Origin: Macrobrachium rosenbergii
Lineage: Eukaryota; Arthropoda; Malacostraca; Decapoda; Palaemonidae
Length of the DNA stretch: 64,000 nt
Direction of reading: 5' to 3'
NCBI RefSeq assembly: GCF_040412425.1
Contig: NC_089768.1
Coordinates: 5,503,501-5,567,500, forward strand
The position numbers and the translations under genes were made by a program. Under the pieces are notes generated by a model, which made no database searches, had not been told where the DNA came from, and worked only from the letters and a program-made list of their open reading frames with translations. Shown here one piece after another: positions 13,560 to 27,340 of the stretch. The stretch's first letter is position 1. Every line of letters starts with the position of its first letter.

Positions 13560-16500
13560 AAGCCAGTGCCTTGTTCGCCAGATAGGGGAGGTTTTACTTA
13601 ATGATTAGGCTACGATATTTATGCATAGTGTTGCATAAAATCATATTAAGACAACAGAACATTAATTGAAGCTTTTGTTCCTGAACTAAGCATGAACAAT
13701 CGCCCCCACCCCCTATAAAGAGAACAGAAAAAGGGAAACGGCAAGCTTATATGCATTTGGCATCGTCGGAGGACGTTCGACAACAGTCCATTTATGGGTG
13801 AAAGTCAGATTTCCGAGAATTGACAGCCTGCAGACTGTTCTTGCCCTTAAACTGATGCTAACAACGCTGACAGCTTTAATGCATTTACATGACTGTCTAA
13901 ATATATATAAGACAATAAATCTCAATCTTTTCAATTTCCTTTCAAATACCATAGGGCTAGGTTTGGTGACTTATTTGGTGTATTTCTCCAAAATTTACTC
14001 AGATAAAGTGAAATTAGTCCGTTATAAAAAAAAATCTCCTTAAATTGTTCCTTATGGTATCAAAAATCTTATTCAAATTAAAAACAAAAACGAAATAAAA
14101 AGACCACATGTTTTGGCTTATGGTTTTCACAGGTATAAGTCAGCTCTATTTCGGTCACTGGCTGAAGGATACGTTTTCATTTATTTTAGTAAACAAGAAA
14201 AATTAGTAAAAAAGTTAAGAAAATCGTGACAAAATGTGTAAATAATCAAATAAAAATGCATATTAGATCCATCATTACGGAGAAATAATACAAAAAGCCT
14301 TTCTTGAACGTGAGAAGCACAAAAGCTACTCAGCGAAATGGACTGAAGTACTGAAGAAGTTCACCTATAACATCTCCACTTCAGATGTGAGGTGGTCCAT
14401 TTGTAACCTTCCATCAATATTAAGGATTTTTTTTTTTTTGGCGTAGTTGTCTACAGACAAACACAGACAGATGAACATAATAATCAGCCAATATGAATTC
14501 ATAATTTCCTTAAAGATGAATTGCCTCAGGACCACGCCCGACACATATGTACATGGTTTCTATTTTTTCATACACAGCGCACCGATTCCACACTTATATC
14601 CCCACCCCCGCCCTGTATCTCCCCATCTGGCCCCTGCCAACCGGGATAAGATAAATTGGCCACGGCTGCATATTACATGTTCATAAAAAAATCTTCCCTG
14701 CCTCTTCTCATATCGCACTCTCTCTTATACCTGAAAGCACACTGGGTTCAGGAGAATCTTGTATTGCAGAAGAGGCGTTTTATTTAAAATTGATGCATTG
14801 CTACATTCCTTGAGATACTTTAGATGTTTTAATGACCCTTTGACCTGGTTGAGGGGAATCGTCAGATTCCTCATGTATAATGTTACATTACATATGACAT
14901 GTTCACCAAACAGGAGAGTGCTTTTCATCTGTTTCTTCCAAATTAGGCATTTGACTTCAGGAACCAGATTAATAATTATTTTACTGATTTTTTGCACCAA
15001 ATTTTACATATAATAAATCCCCCCCCCCTTTAGGTAAGGGTTGTAACTCTATTTGAAAAGTTGAGAGATTTTTCTCATTTCACTCATTTACGATGTCTAC
15101 TGTCCCAATGATCAGCCTCGATTGTGTTGTGATCTTAATTCGGTTACTTATTCGGATTTGTAGGAATTGCGTAAATTATATAGTTTCTAATATATATGTA
15201 TCCCACAACTATCGTTGTTATTAGTTGTTATTCAAGTATTTCCGACCGGTCCCACCAGTTCCCACATTTTGTATCACCTTATTTCGTAAGCATTTTGGAA
15301 ATATTTATGTGCTGCAAACACAGTTCCAAGATTAGCAAACTCCAGAATGTAAATGTGGGAACAGTGTCTTAGTGTGAACATTAGAACGAGCGGGAAAAAA
15401 AAAGACTGTGGTATGATGTTAGTAACCATATAAATTTCATCTGCTTCAGTGCTGTCGGATAGGAAAACTTATCATGAACCAAACCATACTTAAGATTATT
15501 TTTCTCAAAAAGTACACACAAAAGGCAGTATAAATGCGTTTTATGCTAGAGCTACCAACTCTGTACAGCAGATAGGGCATGTTCAAAATATCTTGGGGAC
15601 ACGAATTATTTATGTACAGCAGATAGGGCATGTTCAAAATATCTTGGAGACACGAATTATTTATTTGAGATGGAGAAGCCACCGACTCCAAGAAATGGAG
15701 TTCATTTAGTTACTGCCTCCGAATTATCAACTGCCCTCAAAATTCATGTCAGCGCGTGATGAGGGACAAATTCGATCTTTAGTGCGAATCGTAGATGAAA
15801 GCTGGAAGTGAAAGAAACAGAAATGTGAACGGTTTAAACATCAGCAAAAATGTGAATCGAAGAATAGGTAGGTTGAAGATGGTCATTGATAAAGCGAAAA
15901 AAAAACGAACAGGCCAAAAAACATAACTTTTAGGAAAATCACTAGGTATGAAAACGAAGATGTGCGCCACATGCGATAGCAAATACAATGTAGGTAAATA
16001 AAAAGTCAGCTTCTTACAGAAAAGATTGAGTTAATTACTTAACTATTCCAAATTCCTTCAAGGTATCAAGTTTTTTTTTCTCTAAAGTCTCTCAAATAGG
16101 GCAGAAGCTTCTCAGAATTTGCTTGCAAAATACCAAGGTGAACTGAAACTAAAAATATCAAGCTACGAAAAGTATAGACACGAACTAAAAGCTAACGGGT
16201 TCATTAGGAGACCTTTCACTAAAAATGAGAGCGAGAGGTTTTGACGTTTTAATGATTTTTCGGGACTCAGCAACGGTCATCATTAGGCAGTTTGCTTTTA
16301 GTATTTAATGAAGTCAAGCAGAACGAAATACGCACCAATTATCCGTCGAACATGGCACAAAAATATTGTAAATGAAAAATATTCAGTCGATAAACATACA
16401 GTATGTAATGGAGAACAAGGACGTGCTTTATGGAAAAGTTATGTCCGGTAGTTTAAATTCATGGCGATACGTTATCAAAATTACAGTAAATTATGGATCC

Positions 16501-17783
16501 TGTTTTCAGCAAGGAGCCAGAATGCAATTGAAGAAGGAAATCTCGTCCGTAAAGAAAAAATGACGATCCTTAAAATAAGAAGCTTACAACGTCATGATAC
16601 AGAAGTCAGAAGCTCAGTGCTTCTTCTATGACTAATCTGTGCAAAAAACCAGGCTGAGGGAAATTTAATTATTTTTTTACGTTTTCAAAGGTTCGAGAAA
16701 ACCTGTTCCATCTGATGTTTACGCGAATAAAAAAAACTAAACAACTCACATCAACTCAAAAGCACCTTTACTTTATCTTTCTTTTCTGAAGTTTCACTGG
16801 CTTTAAATTAAATTGTTAAGGTTATGAAGATTCACAATCATAATTTTCAGTATATTAACATTACTATAATCACTTACGAAAATGATCCACTGTGCATTAC
16901 TGCAACCTCCCATAAAATAATATTTAGGACCAAAGATGAAATGCACATACAGTTATGCTCATAAGTGATACTGCATGATTGTGTACGATTCCGTTCAAAA
17001 TTTACTAACTGGCAACTGACAGGCTGCATATTTCTCTCTTATCTGAATGCAAAACACATTTATTTTACAAAATAAGGCTATAGTAATTTCATAAGAGTAA
17101 AATATATCACAACTGTCAGAAAATATTAAATAAAGCTAAATTAAGAAAAAATCAGTGACGAAACATTTTCAAAACTTTCGTTCACTAAGCACTCACGCAT
17201 TCGACAAAAAATATCTTTATCAAGCCCAGTTTCAAAAGGTAGAAATAATAAGAAAAACTTCAAGAAGTATTCATAACATTATGATATTGCTTTAATTGCA
17301 GCCATGCAATTGTAAATGGTCCTGTTTGATCATTTTGATGCTTCAATGCTGAAAAAATAAATACGTGAATACGAGAAGTATCACTGTAGCTAAAACGCAT
17401 CCACACCTGTCAACGAGTGGGCGTGGCCTGGGTGACGCATCTAAGATTTTGTTTCTAGGCCTGGGAGTGTTAGTTTTCGCTACTTAAAATACATTAGAGG
17501 TGACATTCACATCTCTATGCTAACACTGTGGTGGGAAAGCACATGGAGTTATCTAGACATTCTTGCACTTCAGGTTACCTTATGAATCAGTTATGCTTTA
17601 AAATCAAGCAGAAGAACTTTGAAGAAAATAAGATTCTTAGCCAGTTCAGAAATTGTGTTGTATTGGCGCTGACATTAATCCTAATAATTATCTGAACTAA
17701 TAACTAGATTTTCGATATAATTTAAATAGTTATCGTATTTTATTCCGCAAAGAACAGATAATCTCAACAGATAATCTCTAACA
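13557..17783. other. Unassigned AT-rich sequence
   Basis: About 4.2 kb with no recognisable gene, RNA or transposon apart from the 51-bp duplication listed separately. Open frames are short and without motifs. Confidence 0.45.
15562..15663. repeat. 51-bp tandem duplication
   Basis: Two adjacent 51-bp units start at 15562 and 15613, each beginning TGTACAGCAGATAGGGC. They differ at about one base (GGGGAC versus GGAGAC). Confidence 0.85.
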
Positions 17784-17795
17784 ATAAATCCTTTA

Positions 17796-18060
17796 AGTAT
17801 ACTTTAGTTTAACCAGACCACTGAGCTGATTAACACCTCTCCTAGGGCTGGCCCGAAGGATTAGATTTATTTTACGTGGCTAAGAACCAATTGGTTACCT
17901 AGCAACGGGACCTACAACTTATTGTGGAATCCGAACCACATTATAGCGAGAAATGAATTTCTATCACCAGGGATAAATTCTTCTAATTCTTCATTGGCCG
18001 GCTGAAGAATCGAACGCGGGCCCAGCAGAGAGCTCTACCGACCCGTCCAACGAGGTACTG
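17796..18060 (-). mobile_element. tRNA-derived SINE, copy 2, with target duplication
   Basis: Same SINE family as 9261-9530, reverse orientation. A perfect 12-bp direct repeat, ATAAATCCTTTA, flanks it at 17784-17795 and 18061-18072, which fixes the insertion boundaries. The head has a short deletion between the two promoter-box regions, so it probably lacks a normal internal promoter. Confidence 0.85.
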
Positions 18061-18108
18061 ATAAATCCTTTAGTAAACTAGATTACATCTCAGAAGACCT
18101 AGCTGATT

Positions 18109-18131
18109 TTTTTTTTTTTTTTTTTTTTTTT
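18109..18131. repeat. Poly-T tract
   Basis: T run of about 23 bases, shortly downstream of the SINE target duplication. Confidence 0.9.
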
Positions 18132-18946
18132 GGTTATACCTATCGATCATTATCACAGCATACTCACTGCTTCAACATTGCCAAAAAAAACGTCGAAATT
18201 CTAAGGAAACGTAAAGGTAGTAACGATGACCACTTCGAGTGGCAAGTTGTGCACACTGGCAGTAACAACACCGTTAACCTTGTCATGTCGTGCTTTGAGC
18301 TAAAGCAGTGCAAACATACACTATATATAGTCAATTCATTTTACATAAATTACGAATGATACCAGAGCATAAAGGAGATCATATCTATATATCCACATGA
18401 CCAATGATGTTTGCTGTGAATTCACATACTTATCGACATGTATGACATTGGAATAAAAAAAAAGTTTAGCACTACTTCGCAACCACACGACATTTTATGT
18501 TGCATCTGAGGTTCTGGACGATACAAAAAGAATCATGTTCCATCACATATGAGCATGGCTGTACAAGTATTTACTGAATCACTATGGAAAAAGTAGATTT
18601 TTCATAGTTCTACAAAAACAGCGAAAACATTATATTTCAGGTATTACACCAGGATGAAAAACTACTTACTCTGATTTTAATTACTGAATCTGAAAAACTA
18701 CTTCCTATTCCGATTTTAATTACTGACTCTGAAAACTTATTGTTATTCTGATTTTAATTACTGAATCTAAACACAAATAAAGGTGACAGAACCATCTCGA
18801 AGCCCCCTGATATCCTTCCTCCTACGCTAACCTTTAAAAATTTACTTTCATCACCAACTTAAATGTCATATGACATTACAGAGAAGTAGAAAAGCATGAA
18901 AAGCAGAAAAAGTTGACACTCCCGTCCCATTTATAAATACACACAC

Positions 18947-18950
<4 letters not shown>

Positions 18951-19031
<81 letters not shown>
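18951..19031. repeat. (AC)n-(TA)n microsatellite
   Basis: A short ACACACACA precedes an 80-bp TA run. It bounds the 3' side of the minus-strand PLE. Confidence 0.97.
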
Positions 19032-19034
<3 letters not shown>

Positions 19035-20120
19035 GGAAAAAATATTAGACTGGGTGTACGTCCTGACTGGTTTCGACTTTATTTCCTAGTCATTAACGAA
19101 GGATTGCTATATAGTGCAATAATCACAATAAATATACTAAGGGCCAGTGCGGACAAACATACAAAACCGTTGGAGGCTACAAATCCACACCTGACAGGTG
19201 TCAAATGGGGAGGGCTGATGAAACTCATTAGTGCTAAGGGCCCCCTGCTCTGTTTACAAACTTGGTAATCCTTTTTCTGTACGTATCTGCTGCCTTCCTT
19301 AAAACTTAAACATTTTACAAATTTCTCTCAAAATCATAGGACTAAGTTTATACATGCCTTGACTGATAGTAGTGTTATGGCAATAGCTTTCTTTGATAAA
19401 ACTAGACTCAATCATATTAATTTCTAGTGCCTTATCAGAATAAATGATCTTTTTCGTCCCTGCCAAGTTGATTGTATGACTGTTCTCAATAACATGTAAA
19501 AAACATTCCAGTTTTTCTGTGAACATCTTACACATTTTTTTGCTGTTCTATTCTCTTTTCAGTGTTTTCCCAGTTTGACCAATATAAAAGTTATCACAAG
19601 ATTTATTTCCTCGTTGGACGAGTCGGTTGAGTTCTCGGCTAGCTTAGAGGAATTTATTTCTGGTGATAGAAATTCATTTCTCGGTATAAAGTGGTTCGGA
19701 TTCCACAATAAGCTGTAGGTCCCGTTGCTAGGTAACCAACTGGTTCTTAGCCACGTAAAATAAGTCTAATCCTTCGGGCCAGCCTTAGGAGAGCTGTTAA
19801 TCAGCTCAGTGGTCTGGTTAAACTAGGGTATACTTAACTTATCACAAGATTTACATGGAATTTTACATACACACGCTTTAGTGTCCCCGGGGGGGAGTCC
19901 TTTATAAGTAAATGTTTCTGCGTTTTATTGTTCATAAATGCTACATCAAGTCCAAATTTTTAAGAAGGCAGGTGATATCATTCCTATTATATAGTAGTAC
20001 GAGCACACTTTTTGTATTGAAAGTTTCTTTTTTGTTTGGATAGTCTTTTTTGCCGCTTCTAGTGCATTATCTATTACACTCAGGATAATTTCAATGGTTA
20101 TGGCAAAATCCAAGGCTGGA
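19032..20120 (-). pseudogene. Penelope-like element: GIY-YIG endonuclease region
   Basis: Read on the minus strand, this encodes the C-terminal GIY-YIG endonuclease region of a Penelope-like element. The cysteine/YIG core FYIGQTGKTLKR lies near 19540-19580, preceded by the paired-cysteine motif CKSCD. It is followed by an open 78-codon segment at 19299-19535 with conserved NSHTINLAGTK, IIESSFIKE-like and MYKL motifs. The 3' non-coding end runs to the TA tract. The frame is interrupted by several shifts, and a SINE is inserted at 19606-19838 inside the region just before the YIG motif. No RT domain was recognised upstream, so this is a 5'-truncated dead copy. Confidence 0.65.
19606..19838 (+). 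mobile_element. tRNA-derived SINE, copy 3, nested in PLE
   Basis: Plus-orientation SINE flanked by a perfect 15-bp target duplication, TTATCACAAGATTTA (19591-19605 and 19839-19853). The duplicated bases are PLE coding sequence, so the SINE is younger than the PLE copy. The head retains GTCGGTTGAGTTCTCGGCT but lacks about 45 bp that hold the B-box in other copies. Confidence 0.92.
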
Positions 20121-20689
20121 GAACAAAGTTTAAATTTAGAGGAACCTTCTCATAGAAGGATTGCCTACCAAGGCAAAAGTCCCTTCCACCCTCTGGATTG
20201 ATTTTGGAGAGTACTTCTCCTAGAAGAATGACCTGTCAAGGCTAAAAAGCATCTTCTACCCTTACTTGTGTAGGCAGGGATGTCTCACCCTGACGTGAAT
20301 GTTGCTAAGGGAAAGCCATATTAACCCACTACCACTGTTCATTATTAATATCCTGTTGTTCCCATGAGTATAGGTATTAGATTTGCTTCTAAAGTTATGA
20401 TTTTTTTTTCATTCTTTTGAGAGATACTGAACTCAACCAAGGGCCTGCTACTCATTATCAAAAGAAAAACTGCAGGACATTTTAATATTCTAGGCTTAAG
20501 GCCAAATGTTCTTGATCATCAGAGTTGTGCCCGTAACTAATTTATGATGATGTTTTTGTCTGAGACACTTGTAAGCAGTAACAAGTCAAAGGTTGAATTT
20601 TTAACCCAGGGGTTTGATGGCCCTGAATTCATTTATTATCATAACATCTCCCATGTGCAAGATATGACTTTGTACACTAGGTCTGGATG

Positions 20690-21885
20690 ACCTATTTATC
20701 ATCAGAAATCTTGGGGTGTAGTTGACATGAAGTTCCTTGTTTTAAGGTCCTTAGTAAGTTCTACAATGTTTATGTATTTGCTGTTTATCGCAAACCAAAG
20801 ATTGAATTTTCTATATATGACTGTCTCTTGGAAATGATTAGTATGGATCAATCACAGGTTTCAAAAGCTTCACTTGTGATTTGTAGAGACTCCAATGCAA
20901 AGCACATAGTAGCTTAATTAAAATGCCACTGATCAACATGTTCGCAATCATGACATGAAGCAAACTAGTGAATGGTGTCATCGGTGCGGTATGAGGCTGA
21001 ATGCCTGATGTTGTCCAGCTAACTGAGGAACCTATGCACATTTCTGGTAAGAGATTAGACCTCTTATTCCCAAATATTCCAGCTATCGTTAAGTCCAAGG
21101 TCTGCGAAAACTGGCTGAAATATAGAGCCAATTGGGATAGCATTAATGAAGTTTGTCAGGCACTTAACATTTGACTATGCTTGGTGTAACTTTTGACTCA
21201 CATTCCACTTTTGAGAAACATCTAATGAAAGTGTAAGCAAATGCCACATTTAACTTAGGCATTGTATGTGAAACCTTATATATTTATAAGTGATAAAATC
21301 AATGCAACTTGTTTTATGTCATTCGTCCTCCCTTGATTAGAATACTGCACTCCGGTGTGGATGTCTGTCTCTGCCAGAGATTTATCTCTTTTAGAGAGTG
21401 GTTCGTGGTGGTAAGTCTTTGTTTTCTAATAGTAGCAGTTATGACTTGGATCTTTGATAGATGGTCTCTTGTTTGTCACTTTTCATAAGTTTTACCTTAA
21501 CAGATTTCATAAGTTTTACCTTAACAGATAACTTTCGCTATCACAACTGATCCTTGATCCTCTTTTCCTGCCAAGAACGACCAGATTTGCTGAACAGCAG
21601 CATCAGTATGGAGTAAATGTGGTCTTTTATTTCGTACACTGTTGGATGTGCAACCAGAGCCTCAAATGTTTAAGCAAATAATTCTCCCTGCATTTGAATA
21701 ATTTATTAGTATTTTTATCTATTTACCTGTATATTTATTATTTTTTTTCTTTTCTAATAGCTGATTTCTTCTTTCTGATTTCCTATTATCTTCTGTAGCT
21801 TCTTACAAATGAATACCACATTCTTTGGAAACTTGAATTTCAAGCCAATGGCCCCTGTCGGCTTGTTCCATATGAATAGGGGTTG

Positions 21886-21976
<91 letters not shown>
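20690..21976 (+). pseudogene. Decayed non-LTR retrotransposon with (AAT)n tail
   Basis: Plus-strand fragments in changing frames recall a Jockey/I-type LINE. Endonuclease-like AVYRKPKIEF and VICRDSNAKH, near 20780-20920, correspond to the conserved N..GDFNAKH region with Gly changed to Arg. HISGKRLDLLFPNIP lies near 21035-21075. RT C-terminal-like LGVTFDSHSTFEKHLMKV follows near 21180-21230, then a YCTPVWMSV segment near 21345. The 3' end has CCATATGAATAGGGGTTGAT followed by about thirty AAT units, consistent with an I-type 3' tail. Numerous stops, and the lack of the RT catalytic core between these parts, show internal deletion and decay. Confidence 0.6.
21887..21976. repeat. (AAT)n microsatellite
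   Basis: About 30 AAT units. They form the 3' tail of the LINE at 20690-21976. Confidence 0.97.
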
Positions 21977-21978
<2 letters not shown>

Positions 21979-22238
21979 TTTAAATTTTATGGAAAGTAGT
22001 AGATGTGTATGGAAAAAGTTATCAGTTTTATAAGCACAGTATGGGGCCGTAGCACTGAGTTTTGTCGCCCCAAGTTTTTGTATGCCTGTCCATCATGTCC
22101 CATTAGTATAAATATATTGATTTCTACCACAAGTATTAGAAAAAAATAAAATCGGCAAAACCGGTCTGGACTCACAGTCTCATATTCTTTCACCTGTGAA
22201 GACATGTGATAGACAAATCAAGACAAGTGATTATTATC

Positions 22239-22701
<463 letters not shown>

Positions 22702-22773
22702 AGAATGTGCTTTTCACTAAACCTCCCTTTGTCATGATGGAAAAAACCAGGAACGTAAATTAAGCAAACACGG

Positions 22774-22775
<2 letters not shown>

Positions 22776-22844
<69 letters not shown>
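22776..22844. repeat. (AG)n microsatellite
   Basis: Perfect AG run of about 69 bp. Confidence 0.98.
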
Positions 22845-22850
<6 letters not shown>

Positions 22851-24300
22851 CATTGTCTCAAGAAAAGATAATAATTCATATAACCTTTACAGGCTGAGTT
22901 TACACGATTCACCGGGTACAATGCTTTTTTCGATGGACTGTACCTAAATTCTGTAGTCATTTTTCCACAGTGCACGTCACATTTCATTCATATAGAGGAG
23001 GACTCAAGCATATAGGTACTCTATCCTAAGTTCTAAGTTAACATTCATCACCAATCACCAGAATACTGAACAACAAAATTTACTCTGGAATAAATGTATA
23101 GTAAAAATAATTATTCATGATGCAAATGTCTACTATTCAATAAGGAGAAACTTCAGAAGTCACACTCCCTTAACTCCCTTGGACATATCTAAGTCTTAGT
23201 GATCAAGGATTCCTTCTTCAGCTTCTTGGCAGTCCAAAAACAATATAAAATCGTGCATGCCTACGTGCGTATTGTAGGGGAGAGAGGTAATAAAATATAC
23301 GGGGAGATAAAGAAAGAGATTTTGATATCAGCAATCTGGGTCGGTCAATATGCTGTAGTTAAACATTAAAAGTATTTGCGAGTTTCCTGGCTTTGAGCTC
23401 TTTCAAAAATTGTTCCAACGTTCAGTATGAAACGGAATCAAAGGCTGGTGGTTCCAGTGGAATTCACACTATGCATGCCTAAAGAGATATATCGGACCAA
23501 TGCAAAGCACGCACAAAAACTCACACATCCATGGAAAGGATATCATATAGCAAAAGGTTCTAAAATATTCCAGCATATGAATAACCACTCGTTACAGTTC
23601 TAGCAAAGGCGTGAGTAAGAAGCTGCGTCTACAGACTTACTGATTTATTCATACAACAAACACACGGGTCAATAGCTCTTGCGAGCGGAAATGTAGTGCC
23701 TGACACGGGACGAACAAAACAGAGATCCGAGTACAATCAATTGTGTTTGTTGGAGGATGGAAAGATGCACATAAATCAATATGCAAGACACGCATAAAGT
23801 TATGATACATAGAGCTGGAATGCTGACATTGTAATGCTTGAGCTAAGAATGGTACAGTTAACATAACAATAATATGAATGAGAATGTATGTACCAAGGAT
23901 GCGTGATATCTTCTGTGCTTCTTGTATGTGTGTGCTTAGCGCGCAGAGATGCTCGTTGTGAGGAGATTAGCCGGCCAGGTAAGATGGACGGTGTGTGGGT
24001 CTTTGTGGGACCCTACAGAGTCATGAGACTTTTCATATAATGTCATATTAAGCCATGCCATGCCCATGGTTACTTGGTCATGCTATTTACATTTTGCATA
24101 CAAGTTTACTTCTAAATACCTGTGATAACTCACCCACTGCACTACGGAATGAAAATTATATACATCAGTGCCAAAACTTGCATTCTTCATCCTTTACCCT
24201 ATTTTACTTTTTTTTCATGAAAAGCTGAGTATGAGCAAGTAGAACCTACGAGGAATTTGAAATGAATTAAGGAAGTGTATATTGGGTTGACCTGGAAATG
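22845..24300. other. Unassigned sequence
   Basis: No gene, RNA or transposon is recognised in this 1.45-kb stretch. Confidence 0.45.
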
Positions 24301-24321
24301 CAAAAAAAAAAAAAAAAAAAA
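24301..24321. repeat. Poly-A tract
   Basis: A run of about 20 bases. Confidence 0.95.
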
Positions 24322-24419
24322 TATGCTAAGAAATTTTTCAAAAAAGTACTAAACTCAAGCTAAAATGTATATTGTTAAAAGACAGTTGGATCTCTAATTC
24401 CCTGGGCAAGAGTTTGAAA

Positions 24420-24850
24420 CGTAAAAATAACTGAAAACGACATATATTAGTGTCTAATCCATACTTTTCAAGGTCACTGAGATGAATAGTGACACTCCTG
24501 ATACCCTTTAATTCCAAGTTCAGCCCCAATAGGAAGGAGGGGTGAGAAGGGGAGAGAGGGGGGTGACATGTAAAAATAACCGAAAATGACAGATATTCGT
24601 GTCTAATCTATAGTTTTTGAGGTTACTGAAATGAATACTGACACTTCCAATGCCCTGTAAATTCAAGTTCAGCCCTGACAGGAAGTGGGGGGTGAGAAGG
24701 GGGTGGCATGTAAAAATAACTAAAAATGACAGATTTTAGTGACTAATCCATAGCTTCTGAGGTAGTTGAGATGAACAGTGACACTCCCAATGTCCTTTAA
24801 GTCCAAGTTCAGCCCCAAAAGGAAGGAGGGCGGGGTGAGAAGGGGTGGGA
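24420..24850. repeat. ~140-bp tandem repeat, cluster 1
   Basis: Three imperfect units (about 24420, 24570 and 24712). Each runs GTAAAAATAA, AATGACAGAT, TAGTGTCTAATC, GAGATGAATAGTGACACTC, AAGTTCAGCCC and then a G-rich GGTGAGAAGGGG end. Divergence between units is substantial, so the array is old. The same unit recurs at 25890-26180. Confidence 0.85.
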
Positions 24851-25090
24851 AGGATATATAACATAGACCAAAATCTAAGAGCCGCAATAGCCAGTACATC
24901 CTTCCATGGTACATGTATTTCACTGTTCCAGCATCCAAATACAGAGAAAGAAGGGGAAGTGTGCACATCGCCCAACGTTTTAGACAGTTGAACAAAAAAA
25001 GTTCCTGATCTTCCTGAGTAATTCACGAACATCCCACCAGCCTTCTTCTGCAAAAGGAATCCAGAACCAAGCATCATTGATGATGTATCA

Positions 25091-25240
25091 GTGCCAGACC
25101 CCAGTTGAACTGATTTCTACATGCTGCCAGGAAATGACTAAATGTGCATGCAAGGCAGACTTTGGTGGAAGGTGCACATGTAAAAAGACAGGATTTAGAC
25201 TGTACTGCACTCTGTAGGTGTGCCCTTGTAATGCATCTTC
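25091..25240 (+). pseudogene. Remnant of a Cys-rich (CXC-like) repeat-encoded protein
   Basis: One plus frame reads ELISTCCQEMTKCACK followed by GGRCTCKKTGF and a further Cys pair before a stop. The C-x-C-K..GxC-x-C-K-K-x-G spacing resembles the C-terminal cysteine module of a repetitive protein family that I recall from marine invertebrate genomes. No longer frame survives upstream. It sits between the two clusters of 140-bp repeats, which may be the 3' non-coding part of the same unit. This is a motif-only inference. Confidence 0.35.
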
Positions 25241-25479
25241 GTGAGTCTAAAACACTGATGTTCAAAAATGATAGAAGGAGAACAGACTCTAATATACTCA
25301 TAATCATAATTCTCATGTTTGGACACGGTTAATAATGAGTTAGTATATTTGTCATTTATATATATTTTTAAATTATATCTATGAACACATGGCTATATTG
25401 TAAATACTCATAGCAATCAAGTTATATGGACAAATATGTAGAAATACCAAGAAAGTTAGATTACTTTGCATATTAGGCT

Positions 25480-25700
25480 TACCTGGCAGCCATCTTGGAA
25501 AATGGCCAACAAACTAGATTCCTGAATGGCAAGGACTGTTCTCCCAAGTAATGTCTGCAATTTCATGGCAAAGAACCCCCTAATTTATCCCAGTTATGAT
25601 TGAACTTTGGCTATTTATACAAAAATATATTGGCATTTTTCATGATAATTGTCATATGGCGGCCATCTTGGAAATTGGCCACCTAAGGGCATTTTAGGTG
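25480..25700 (+). repeat. Diverged duplicate segments around GGCCATCTTGGAAA
   Basis: Two similar stretches, AGCCATCTTGGAAAATGGCC near 25489 and GGCCATCTTGGAAATTGGCC near 25661, lie about 170 bp apart between the 140-bp repeat clusters. No coding potential is seen. Confidence 0.4.
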
Positions 25701-25889
25701 GCTAGCACTTTTCCTTACAGTCTAACCCCCAATGAGTGTTTCTGCCAAATTTCATGTCTGTATCATCAAATGCACGATTGTATGGCTTATCTGCTCCACT
25801 CAAGGAGGGTGGGGGTGGGAAGGGCTGCCCTGAAATGGGGCTGGTTCTGCCAGTAAACTTAGTTACTAAGTAAACTCTACAAATCTAGG

Positions 25890-26185
25890 GGGTGACATAT
25901 AAAAATAATCGAAAATGACAGATATTAGTGTCTAATTTATAGTTTTGGAGGTTGCTGAGATGAATGGTGACACTCCTGATGCCCTCTAAGTCCAAGCTCA
26001 GCCTTGACAGGAAGGGGAGGGGGTGAGAAGGTGTGAAAAATAAAATGTTAAAAATGACAGATATTAGTGTCTAATCCATAACTTTCAAGGTTGCTGGGAT
26101 GAATAGCAACACTCCCGATGCCCTTTAGGTCCAAGTTCAGCCCCGACAGGAATGGGGGTGGGAAGGGGTGAAATATAAAATGTCA
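25890..26185. repeat. ~140-bp tandem repeat, cluster 2
   Basis: Two further units of the 24420-24850 repeat begin near 25899 and 26036, and a third start near 26175 diverges after about 20 bp. Confidence 0.85.
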
Positions 26186-26249
26186 AAAATGCTGGGCAAT
26201 GTAACTGAAGCAACTATCTTAACAAGAAAGGAGAGAGTGAGAGGAAAAG

Positions 26250-26253
<4 letters not shown>

Positions 26254-26308
<55 letters not shown>
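26254..26308. repeat. (GA)n microsatellite
   Basis: GA run of about 54 bp. Confidence 0.98.
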
Positions 26309-26310
<2 letters not shown>

Positions 26311-26360
26311 ATTTCTCAGTTGTCATTCAGAGTTTTCTCAGGCAGTGTCAGGTTGTTCAG

Positions 26361-26697
<337 letters not shown>

Positions 26698-27314
26698 TGT
26701 TATGCAGTGAATAAGTATGAGATTCACTGATCGGGATTATGAAAGAGAGAGAGAGAGAGAGAGACACGATGTTGATAGTTTAAAATGATGAGTCATGGGA
26801 CCAAGTAAATTGAAGACTAACCATAACAAACCTCCAAGATGTGGGAAAGGAAGGAGGAGTTAGAGGATAGGTTATGAAGCGAAAAGGTCAGCAAAATTTA
26901 CCTGATTTGTCCTTGCCAAAAGTGGGAGTTAAGATTGAACCATTAAGAGTAAAGTAGACGTCCTCAAGGAGGCGGAGTTTTATTCAACATAGGGCCAGAG
27001 TTCATTCTGATCAATTTTTAGCGAGAGTTACTTGAAAACCAAATTGGGTAGGATTGTGTCACTCACTCCTCTCTTAACATCAAGAAATTTCTAAGTCCAG
27101 TGTGGCTGGCCGTGTGAAATAATTAGGTTAAGATTAAACTTATGAAAAACCGTGCCCGGTGAATACTTACCCCCTCCTGAAAGTGAAAAATATTAATAGA
27201 CAATTTCAACCTAACTTACCGAGTCCCCTGCGTTACTATCAAGTGAAAGTCAACAGACACGGGACATTCATATGTGGTGCAACGCAATACAAAGAAAAAC
27301 TAAACCGCATAACA
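26698..27314 (+). repeat. 5' LTR
   Basis: 617 bp from TGTTATGC to GCATAACA, a perfect 8-bp terminal inversion. It differs from the 3' LTR by an AG-run length change near 26743, a 2-bp AG gain near 27021, a 1-bp A-run difference and about four substitutions. A promoter is expected within it, but no clear core motif was identified. Confidence 0.93.
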
Positions 27315-27322
27315 AAATAATT

Positions 27323-27340
27323 TGGTGGCAGTTTCGGAGG
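27323..27340 (+). promoter_or_regulatory. Candidate primer-binding site
   Basis: TGGTGGCAGTTTCGGAGG lies eight bases after the 5' LTR. TGG is the complement of a tRNA CCA end and the position is right for a minus-strand primer-binding site. I could not match the following bases to a particular tRNA. Confidence 0.5.
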
